This document shows, in pieces, positions 1-5,197 of a DNA stretch of 7,050 bases; position 1 is the first letter of the stretch; every line of letters starts with the position of its first letter. The stretch is from Candidatus Jordarchaeum madagascarense. GTDB taxonomy: Archaea; Asgardarchaeota; Jordiarchaeia; Jordiarchaeales; Jordiarchaeaceae. The position numbers were made by a program, and so were the translations under genes. The stretch covers positions 1-7,050 of the forward strand of contig DXJA01000126.1 in NCBI GenBank assembly GCA_019056875.1, read 5' to 3'. The notes beneath the pieces are model-generated. The model did not search any database and was not told the DNA's origin. It saw only the letters and a list, made by a program, of their open reading frames with translations.

Positions 1-63
1 AAGCCAAGGGAACAAACCACTCATACAGGTAACTATAACATAGGAGAAAAAGTTAACCAATAA
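1..63 (+). CDS. Possible 3' end of a plus-strand gene (partial)
   Basis: Frame 1 is open from the first base for 20 codons and ends at TAA 61-63. The tail reads KPREQTTHTGNYNIGEKVNQ, which has no recognisable domain. The other two plus frames hit stops within about 45 bases. The base composition falls sharply to AT-rich sequence after about position 80, as expected where coding sequence ends. Twenty open codons can occur by chance in this composition, so this is only a suggestion; the sequence left of the window would settle it. Confidence 0.35.
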   Translation, partial: KPREQTTHTGNYNIGEKVNQ

Positions 64-220
64 AAAGACGGCACCAAATTTTTAAAAAATCGAATTGAAA
101 ACCGGGTTATAATTTCGTAAATTTCAATTTTTACGTGTATATATTCAATGGGCATAAATAGTCAATGGATTAATAAACATCAAAATAAAAGTTTAATAAT
201 ACTGAATTAGCGAAGGAGAT
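64..220. other. AT-rich intergenic spacer upstream of the small orphan gene
   Basis: This stretch is very AT-rich and has no convincing reading frame. It contains an 8-bp inverted repeat, AATTGAAA (93-100) and TTTCAATT (122-129), separated by 21 bases; in such AT-rich sequence this may be chance. Two TATA-like stretches precede the next gene: GTATATAT around 137-144 and TTTAATAA around 192-199. The first would give a leader of roughly 50 bases. The second would place the transcript start at or near the proposed TTG start. Confidence 0.4.
192..199 (+). promoter_or_regulatory. Candidate TATA box for the orphan gene
   Basis: TTTAATAA is preceded by a purine-rich AAAAG that could serve as a BRE. 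Its centre lies about 25 bases before the TTG at 221, so transcription would begin close to that codon. This would make the message almost leaderless, or favour the next TTG at 260. The call is by eye in an AT-rich spacer and is weak. Confidence 0.25.
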
Positions 221-538
221 TTGCTATCTAAAAAGCTTACTAAGGAGTGTGAAAGAATTTTGTCTTCCACAAAGGAAAAGCTAAAAGATTTGAAAAATTT
301 GATGAAGGACTGGATTGATTATGGAGAAAAGGCTAAAACTAAGGATGGCAAAAATTTGAACATCGATATTGTTTCTAGTGCTGTTAAGGGAGCACTATCG
401 AGAAAGGAGATTAGCAGTTTAGAACTTAAGAAAATGTTAAATGAGGTTCGTGCTAAGGAAGTTACTCCCTATTCTAAATGGGAAGAATTTGAAGACCGCT
501 TGAAAAGATTTAATGCAATAAAAAGTAAATTAAAGTAA
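221..538 (+). CDS. Small lysine-rich helical protein of unknown function
   Basis: I do not recognise a family. The 105-residue product is rich in Lys and Glu and has no predicted membrane segment, signal peptide, cysteine cluster or known catalytic motif. The first 35 residues and the last 40 look helical, with heptad-like Leu/Ile spacing (for example KEKLKDLKNLMKDWI). The middle, around DIVSSAVKGALSRKEISSLELKKML, reads like two short amphipathic helices. The start is TTG at 221 with AAGGAG at 213-218, only 2 bases away, which is unusually close. TTG at 260, 12 bases after GGAG 244-247, is an alternative; the first ATG is codon 28 and has no ribosome site. Codon choice is purine-loaded like a real gene. 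It is transcribed towards the hydratase gene and stands alone on this strand. Confidence 0.6.
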   Translation: MLSKKLTKECERILSSTKEKLKDLKNLMKDWIDYGEKAKTKDGKNLNIDIVSSAVKGALSRKEISSLELKKMLNEVRAKEVTPYSKWEEFEDRLKRFNAIKSKLK

Positions 539-692
539 TTAAATTTGCAAATCTAAATCTGCAATCAAATAAGGGTAGAACTCAATATTTTCGGGAAAAT
601 GATATTTTGCAAATACTTTCAAAAATTTTTATTTGCTACTCTTTCCTTTCAATTTTAAAAAAGTGAATTAAATAATTATTTTTTCAGGAATG
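539..692. other. Convergent intergenic region with candidate terminators
   Basis: The region separates two converging genes. On the plus strand a short hairpin (ATTTTC 587-592, loop GG, GAAAAT 595-600) is followed by T5 at 626-630. On the minus strand, past the hydratase stop, a T6 run reads out from the A-run at 657-662. A perfect AT palindrome, AATAATTATT, lies at 671-680. T-runs alone can end archaeal transcription, so either run could serve, but none is strong. No gene is visible here. Confidence 0.35.
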
Positions 693-1472
693 TCATTTTT
701 CTTTTTTTATTTTATCCAGTTTTTTCTTGTAAAGACTTACTAAATCCTGTGTCCTAACACAAACGTCTTGTGCCAATACTGTATATTCTAGTAATGTTTT
801 GAGATCGACGTCAAATGATTTATCAGCAACCATTTTTCCCAATCCGACTGCAACTGGCCCGTTGTCCATAATTTTGTTCGTCATTGTTCTAACCGCATTT
901 TCAAGTTCATTTGGGGGAACCACTTTATTTACCAGTCCTATACGCCAAGCCTCTTGTGCATCAATTTGGTCGCCAGTAAGAATTAATTCCTTTGCTTTAC
1001 CTAGACCGACTATGCGAGGTAATCGCTGGGCTCCGCCGAGATCTGGTATAATGCCGTAGCAAACCTCAGGAATACCGAAGACTGCGTTTTCGGAAGCTAT
1101 TCTGATATCACAGGCTAAAGCCAACTCTGTGCCTCCGCCAAGAGCTATACCATTTACTGCGGCGATCGAAGGTTTTTCCATGCTCTCTGGAATATTTATA
1201 GTTTCTTGTAAAGTTCTGAGGAAAGATCTAAGTTTAGAAATATTCCCCATTAAGGGGGTTCCTAGTAATGAAAAATCCAATCCAGCTGAGAAAGCTCTTC
1301 CTATACCAGTTAATACAAGAATTTTGACCTCATCATCCTCACGAACCAAGTTAAAATATTCACGTAGCTTCCCAAACACTTCAATGTTAAGTGCGTTCAG
1401 AGCCTCGGGCCTATTCAAAATTACTTTTCCTATTCCATCATATTTTTCAAATAATACCACATTTGAACTCAT
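693..1472 (-). CDS. Enoyl-CoA hydratase/isomerase (crotonase superfamily)
   Basis: The 259-residue product has the usual length and order of a crotonase-fold enzyme, which adds water to, or shifts, the double bond of an acyl-CoA in the cytoplasm. The oxyanion-hole loop is RAFSAGLDFS (59-68). The second oxyanion glycine and first catalytic glutamate lie in NGIALGGGTELALACD (E116). The second catalytic glutamate is in FGIPEV (E136). Both glutamates of classical hydratases are therefore present. An aspartate eight residues later (D144, in IIPDLGG) matches the position used by dienoyl-CoA isomerases, so the exact reaction is open: hydratase, isomerase or a biosynthetic relative. The ATG start has GAGGT at 1481-1485, 8 bases upstream. 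No other fatty-acid gene is adjacent, and the role in metabolism (fatty-acid, amino-acid or aromatic degradation) cannot be fixed from this window. Confidence 0.9.
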   Translation of the reverse strand: MSSNVVLFEKYDGIGKVILNRPEALNALNIEVFGKLREYFNLVREDDEVKILVLTGIGRAFSAGLDFSLLGTPLMGNISKLRSFLRTLQETINIPESMEKPSIAAVNGIALGGGTELALACDIRIASENAVFGIPEVCYGIIPDLGGAQRLPRIVGLGKAKELILTGDQIDAQEAWRIGLVNKVVPPNELENAVRTMTNKIMDNGPVAVGLGKMVADKSFDVDLKTLLEYTVLAQDVCVRTQDLVSLYKKKLDKIKKEK

Positions 1473-1763
1473 GGCGTTCTACCTCAATTCCTTCAGAGTT
1501 GGAAGTAGTCTATACGAGAAGATGTTTGTATTCCAACTAACATATAGTTTGAGTATGAAGAAGTGGCAACTAGATATAAGTTCTGTGTAAGGAATGAAAA
1601 TTCTAAACTCTAAAAAGCTGAATCCTAGAAACAAGAATTAAAAGTGATTTTCATTACCAGTTCATTTAAATGTATATTTCACGTTTCTTAAAAAGGAAAC
1701 AGTCTTTATTAAGAGAGTTTACTTTAGAAGAGTTTTGTAAGCAGTATTGGTTTTTCTTGTTTT
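1473..1763. other. Gene-free region between sepF and the hydratase gene
   Basis: About 290 bases carry no convincing gene; a plus-strand frame crossing from the hydratase gene into this region is antisense to it and has no protein-like pattern. The region should hold the hydratase promoter (minus strand). TATA-like candidates on the minus strand are CTATATG near 1544-1550 and GTATAG near 1509-1514. A weak hairpin-like GTTTC/GAAAC pair lies near 1683-1701, downstream of sepF. Confidence 0.4.
1497..1538. repeat. Interrupted inverted repeat in the hydratase upstream region
   Basis: AGTTGGAA (1497-1504) and its exact reverse complement TTCCAACT (1531-1538) are separated by 26 bases, so the half-site centres are 34 bases apart, about three helical turns. 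A TATA-like GTATAG on the minus strand (about 1509-1514) lies between the arms, 25 bases or more before the hydratase ATG. This placement would suit a repressor that loops or straddles the promoter. That role is inference; an 8-bp match can also be chance. Confidence 0.35.
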
Positions 1764-2180
1764 TCAGCCTCTCTGGAAAATTTTGATGTAAGGGCCTGGC
1801 GTTACAAGTATGTATTCATTCCCCAGTTGTGCTATGTCTCCTTCTATTTGGCGGCAAACGCCTCTCAACTGATCCACTGCCCTTTTAAGTTCATTATTTG
1901 ATTGCACTCTCTGGATAAACGGTTTGATATGTATGATAATTATGTTTCCTGATTTTAGCTCCTCAGCTATTCTCGGAATATCAGACAGTGTTAAGAGTGG
2001 AATGGATTTAATGTATACAACCCCAGCATCAGTTACCTCTTGAGGTATTTCTTCTGTTCTGGTCTCTTCCTCAAAGACTCCCAGTTTTGATAGATACTCT
2101 TCTGTATCTAGTGGAATGGCAACGCCCTTATTTAAGTTCGAAGCTTCCTTTTTCCCTGTAATTTTTTTAAAGAATCCCAT
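1764..2180 (-). CDS. sepF: SepF-like cell division protein (FtsZ membrane anchor)
   Basis: The product matches archaeal SepF in architecture. A short amphipathic N-terminus, MGFFKKITGKK, is suited to membrane binding. A variable acidic linker of about 40 residues follows, then the SepF core from about residue 50 to the end (DAGVVYIKSIPLLTLSDIPRI, ELKSGNIIIIHI, LKRAVDQLRGV, NEYILVTPGPYIKI). SepF dimers link the FtsZ C-terminal tail to the inner face of the membrane at the division site. The ATG at 2180 is chosen because GGTGA (2186-2190) stands 5 bases before it and the membrane-targeting helix then starts at residue 1. The frame is open to a TTG at 2207, which would add nine residues (MLDNRLVKK) and lacks as good a site. 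Length is then 138 residues, normal for the archaeal family. FtsZ is not in the window. The gene follows vps25 on the same strand after about 136 bases. Confidence 0.88.
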   Translation of the reverse strand: MGFFKKITGKKEASNLNKGVAIPLDTEEYLSKLGVFEEETRTEEIPQEVTDAGVVYIKSIPLLTLSDIPRIAEELKSGNIIIIHIKPFIQRVQSNNELKRAVDQLRGVCRQIEGDIAQLGNEYILVTPGPYIKIFQRG

Positions 2181-2316
2181 TTTTTTCACCAACCTATTAT
2201 CTAACAATGAATATTCCCAAATAGGTTAAGGGAAAATATTTCCACGGATTATACCTAATAAATTTAATTAGTTTTCACATCTAAAAGTGTTTATATTACG
2301 TTTCAAAAAAGCGAGT
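2181..2316 (-). promoter_or_regulatory. sepF upstream region: possible terminator and promoter
   Basis: Reading the minus strand, the vps25 stop is followed within about 10 bases by a T6 run (A6 at 2305-2310), which could act as an archaeal U-tract terminator. Further on lies AATTAAATTTATTAG (about 2258-2272), a TATA-like stretch that would give a leader of some 50-65 bases. The palindrome-like GGAAA-ATA-TTTCC sits at 2231-2243. Whether sepF has its own promoter or is read through from vps4-vps25 cannot be decided from sequence. Confidence 0.3.
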
Positions 2317-3060
2317 TTAAAACTTGATTTTTACCATTTCGCGTTTTTTCCCCATCCATTCAGCGAATTGTTTTTCAACCATAAGTTTCATAATCTCTTT
2401 TATTTCCTCGGAAGGTAAATTTCTAAAATCTTCTTCTCCATCCATTAACTCAAACAGGGTGAAATCCAGACGGCCGGTTTCTAGAGCCCAACGATAAATA
2501 ATTTCACTCCATTCTTCTAGAGAACGCCAGTAGATTCTCACTAATGTTTTGTTTTTATCCCACCACTTGATACTGTTCTTAGAGTTCATGTACTCTAGTA
2601 TATCTCTTAAAGCTACCTCGGATAATTTGTCAAAAGGATTTTTCTCCATTATTTCCGCTACACTTATTAAATGTATTATCAGGGCTTTCGCCCATTTTAA
2701 TGTATAATCAGACCAATCACTTCTCCAAGACTCCAAATGCTTAGGATTTTCAGGTTTAGAGAACATCCAAGGTAAAGTTACCCACTCAGGCAGAGGCGCC
2801 TCTCTCTCAACCACCTGTTTAGTAGTCTTGGTAAAGAGATCTTGGGATACACTGGCTGATTCAGATAATACGCTTTTTCCTAACCTTTGATTTATAATTT
2901 GGAGCTCCGCTTTTAACCTCTCAATCTCTTCCCTGAGCATTTCAATTTTAAGCTCGGTTAATTCCGAATCCTCAAGAACCTCATTTATCTCAATTTCATC
3001 CACAATACTCGAGTCCTTTACGACTTGCTCTTTACCTCTTTCCTTTTGTTTTTCAGCCAT
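2317..3060 (-). CDS. vps25: ESCRT-II subunit Vps25-like protein with N-terminal coiled-coil extension
   Basis: Numbering is from the ATG at 3060. The C-terminal 155 residues follow eukaryotic Vps25: a start region LPEWVTLPWMFSKP, a first winged helix ending KNSIKWWDKNK, and a second winged helix with YWRSLEEWSEIIYRWALETG and FTLFELMDGEEDF, ending MVKIKF. From memory, human VPS25 has the parallel strings GNLEWLDKSK, MWRRPEEWGKLIYQWVSRSG and FTLYELTNGE. Vps25 is the arm of ESCRT-II that recruits and nucleates ESCRT-III on membranes. The first 90 or so residues are extra relative to the eukaryotic protein: a charged stretch, then a coiled coil (about 31-61, with LREEIERLKAELQIINQRL). The frame opens at a TTG (3081) abutting the vps4 stop; the ATG is preferred because GGG (3067-3069) lies 6 bases ahead, as at vps4. 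The tight spacing to vps4 implies one transcript. Confidence 0.85.
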   Translation of the reverse strand: MAEKQKERGKEQVVKDSSIVDEIEINEVLEDSELTELKIEMLREEIERLKAELQIINQRLGKSVLSESASVSQDLFTKTTKQVVEREAPLPEWVTLPWMFSKPENPKHLESWRSDWSDYTLKWAKALIIHLISVAEIMEKNPFDKLSEVALRDILEYMNSKNSIKWWDKNKTLVRIYWRSLEEWSEIIYRWALETGRLDFTLFELMDGEEDFRNLPSEEIKEIMKLMVEKQFAEWMGKKREMVKIKF

Positions 3061-3081
3061 TTTTATCCCAAAACCATACAA

Positions 3082-4251
3082 CTATTCTACAGCAAACTCA
3101 TCAGCCCATTCTTTAAACTTGACCAATTCAGACGGGGAAACTACGGGTTTTACTCCCTGTAAAGCCTCTAGGAAATCTTCACGATTTACAGGGCGGACTT
3201 TCACATTTTTATCACTCAACGCACCAGCAGCGTCTAATTCGCGGATAGGCATCATTAAAGCCTCTCTACACACCATAGCAATATCCGAACCAACATAACC
3301 TTCTGTCAGCTTTGCCAATTCTTTAAAGTCCACATTCTTCTCTAGCTCAACCCCCCTAGTATGAATTTTGAAGATTTCCTCTCGAGCCTTTTCCTCAGGC
3401 ATATTGATATAAACTCTTTTCTCAAACCTACGACGCAAAGCGGGATCAAGTTCCCAAGGAACATTAGTTGCACCAAGAATAATAATTTGATCACTCCTGT
3501 TTGAAGTAACTCCTTCCATTTCTTGCATTAGCTGAGTTTTCAATCTACGCTCCCCGCCAACCTCGTCACCCTCACGCCTCGTAGCGACACTATCAACCTC
3601 ATCAATAAAAACTATAGCAGGTTGCTTCGCATGAGCCGCAACAAAAAGCTCCCTAACAAGCTTCTCCGACTCGCCCAGCCACTTGCTAACAAGTGTAGCC
3701 GCGGATACGTTGAAGAATGTTGCTTTGACTTCAGATGCGACTGCTTTGGCGATAAGTGTTTTTCCGCATCCGGGCGGGCCGAATAGCAGTATTCCTCTCC
3801 AAGGTTTTCTTGCCCCTTCGAATAGGTCGGGTCTCATCATTGGGAGGATGATTGCTTCTCTTAGTGCTTGTTTTGCGTTGTCGAGGTTTGCGACATCGTT
3901 CCATTTGGTGTCTGGTTTTTCTGCTATTATTGTATCGGATATTGCTTGGGATAGTTCTGCGTCTTCGCCTTCGCCTTCCTCTCTTGTGGTTATGCCAGTT
4001 TTTATGGAGGAATAAGCTGCGCGCGGTGATATGGCGGCTCCTTTGATTTGTTTGCATCGTTTAACGTATTTTTGCGCTCTTTCGTAGTAGATTTGCCTTA
4101 GTTCGGGGTTGTCTGTGAATTGCATGCACCGGAGCAATATGTCTGCGGCTCTTAAGTATTGTTCGTAGGCTTGTTTATAGTTTCCACGATTGTCGTGGTC
4201 AATTGCTTCCTGCGCTATTTGGGTAGCGTATTTAAACAGTTTTTCTGCCAT
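3082..4251 (-). CDS. vps4: Vps4/CdvC-type AAA ATPase with MIT domain
   Basis: A 389-residue ESCRT-III disassembly ATPase. Residues 1-70 form a three-helix MIT domain that binds C-terminal tails of ESCRT-III subunits. A flexible acidic linker (75-110) follows, then the AAA module. Walker A is GPPGCGKT (158-165), the pore loop KWLGE (190-194), Walker B IVFIDE (213-218), sensor 1 is N263 in GATN, and arginine fingers lie in ALRRRFE (271-277). The C-terminus, VSPSELVKFKEWADEF, resembles the Vps4 C-terminal helix. All catalytic residues are present, so the enzyme should be active as a hexamer on ESCRT-III filaments in division or budding. The start is ATG with GGGG (4256-4259) 4 bases ahead. It is the first gene of a likely vps4-vps25 operon. 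Codon choice changes sharply near residue 183: the 5' half favours A/C-ending codons, the following part G/T-ending ones. Confidence 0.96.
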   Translation of the reverse strand: MAEKLFKYATQIAQEAIDHDNRGNYKQAYEQYLRAADILLRCMQFTDNPELRQIYYERAQKYVKRCKQIKGAAISPRAAYSSIKTGITTREEGEGEDAELSQAISDTIIAEKPDTKWNDVANLDNAKQALREAIILPMMRPDLFEGARKPWRGILLFGPPGCGKTLIAKAVASEVKATFFNVSAATLVSKWLGESEKLVRELFVAAHAKQPAIVFIDEVDSVATRREGDEVGGERRLKTQLMQEMEGVTSNRSDQIIILGATNVPWELDPALRRRFEKRVYINMPEEKAREEIFKIHTRGVELEKNVDFKELAKLTEGYVGSDIAMVCREALMMPIRELDAAGALSDKNVKVRPVNREDFLEALQGVKPVVSPSELVKFKEWADEFAVE

Positions 4252-4280
4252 TTTTCCCCACTTAACACATTAATTGCTAA

Positions 4281-4290
4281 TTAATAAAAA
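4281..4290 (-). promoter_or_regulatory. Candidate TATA box for the vps4-vps25 operon
   Basis: On the minus strand this reads TTTTTATTAA, centred about 35 bases before the vps4 ATG. Transcription about 25 bases downstream would start near 4260, just ahead of the GGGG ribosome site, giving a very short leader. The box follows a terminator-like hairpin, consistent with a new transcription unit starting here. Confidence 0.35.
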
Positions 4291-4330
4291 GTATCGCGGA
4301 ATATTATTATTCTTTCTCTAAGTGCAATTT

Positions 4331-4361
4331 CAAAAAAGAATTACTTGAAGAAAATCAAGTA
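4331..4361 (-). terminator. Hairpin plus T-run terminator after the phospholipid synthase gene
   Basis: TACTTGA (4342-4348) and TCAAGTA (4355-4361) make a perfect 7-bp stem with a 6-base loop. Read on the minus strand, the stem is followed 4 bases later by TTTTTT (4332-4337). It lies about 65 bases past the stop of the upstream gene and about 80 bases before vps4, so it would separate the two units. Archaea often terminate on T-runs alone; either element could act. Confidence 0.55.
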
Positions 4362-4426
4362 GAATTATTTCTAGCTTAGGTTTATCCAATTTTATTTATG
4401 GTGATATTTTTCCATTAATAATCACA

Positions 4427-5101
4427 CTATTTTTTGTTATTCCTTTTTTCCTTAGTACTTGTTTTTGGTAGCCTTTTGTATGCATAAATGAATCTCTGGA
4501 TAACTGTAAAGTGTGTCAAGAAGGCGAGTATAATAATGGTCCAGTATATGAGTTGTTGCTGAGTAGGAAATACTGACATTAATACTAATATTCCTTGGAT
4601 AAGAGTTACAATGCCTATTATCGCCAAGCGTTCCGGTCTTTCGGCTATTCCAATTCCCAAGTTTTTTAGACCCGCGGATTCTGCCCGGGATCTGGCGTAG
4701 CTTACCAAAAGGGCTCCAGCGAGGGTTATGATTCCCCAGATTGGATGGCAATAGCCGGCAATAATTATTGCAGCAAAAATAAATACTTCGGTGTAGCGAT
4801 CTAGCACCGAGTCAAGGAAACCTCCGAATACTGTTATTGTACCTGTGGATCTTGCAACTAGGCCATCCAGTAGATCGCAGAAACCCATGATAAAAATCAT
4901 TATGGACGCTAGAATTAGTCTCCACCCTTCGTTTATATAGAATATAGGATATATCTGGTTTCCAACAATGAAAACACTGCTGGTGATTGCAAAAAAAAGG
5001 CCTAATACTGAGATGCGGTTAGGCGTTAACCCAAGTTTGATTGCCCCATTTACAACCGGTAAAAACATTTTTGTGAGCGCTTCTTTAAATTTTCCAAGCA
5101 A
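4427..5101 (-). CDS. CDP-alcohol phosphotransferase, likely archaetidylinositol-phosphate synthase
   Basis: The 224-residue integral membrane protein carries the full family motif DLLDGLVAR (D76, D79, G80, A83, R84), G93, D97 and D101, with exactly the spacing D-x2-D-G-x2-A-R-x8-G-x3-D-x3-D. The aspartates bind metal ions and activate the acceptor alcohol. The later segment YARSRAESAGLK and GIAERPERL (135-159) is typical of the archaeal enzymes that join inositol phosphate to CDP-archaeol, so archaetidylinositol-phosphate synthase is the best call; a phosphatidylglycerol-type synthase is the alternative. About six membrane segments are visible (roughly 30-50, 62-75, 104-117, 119-135, 158-178, 184-202), with a basic cytoplasmic tail. 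The start is TTG, firmly supported by GGAGGT (5108-5113) 6 bases upstream. It lies 96 bases after the synthetase gene on the same strand, with its own possible TATA box. Confidence 0.85.
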   Translation of the reverse strand: MLGKFKEALTKMFLPVVNGAIKLGLTPNRISVLGLFFAITSSVFIVGNQIYPIFYINEGWRLILASIMIFIMGFCDLLDGLVARSTGTITVFGGFLDSVLDRYTEVFIFAAIIIAGYCHPIWGIITLAGALLVSYARSRAESAGLKNLGIGIAERPERLAIIGIVTLIQGILVLMSVFPTQQQLIYWTIIILAFLTHFTVIQRFIYAYKRLPKTSTKEKRNNKK

Positions 5102-5162
5102 ATTGTTACCTCCATAAGAGTGTAATTTTTAGTAGAGGGGATAGATAAGGATTCTCTAATTT

Positions 5163-5176
5163 TTTAATATATGTAT
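5163..5176 (-). promoter_or_regulatory. Candidate TATA box for the phospholipid synthase gene
   Basis: The minus strand reads CATATATTAAAAAA here, centred about 68 bases before the TTG start, which would leave a leader of about 40 bases containing the GGAGGT site. It is located in the 96-base gap after the synthetase gene, so the two genes may be transcribed separately. Confidence 0.35.
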
Positions 5177-5197
5177 ATTGATAAGTTCTACTTTTTT

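Noticed and set aside
799..1590. Plus-strand open frames of 86 and 153 codons
   Set aside because: They lie wholly or mostly antisense to the hydratase gene, whose protein is strongly conserved; their translations are Ser/Pro-rich with no domain pattern.
1683..1701. GTTTC/GAAAC hairpin as the sepF terminator
   Set aside because: The stem is only 5 bp, and no T-run follows it on the minus strand.
2317..3060. CdvB/Snf7 ESCRT-III identity for the gene after vps4
   Set aside because: Coiled-coil content and position suggested it, but the Trp-rich second half matches Vps25 winged helices, and there is no Snf7-like helical core or C-terminal MIM.
3683..4057. Three open frames overlapping the first half of vps4 on both strands
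   Set aside because: They exist because the A/C-biased codons of this half of vps4 suppress stops in other frames. Products are low-complexity (Arg- or Leu-rich) and unlike real proteins.
4452..4751. 99-codon minus-strand frame inside the phospholipid synthase gene
   Set aside because: It overlaps a gene with a complete catalytic motif and has no ribosome site or recognisable domain.
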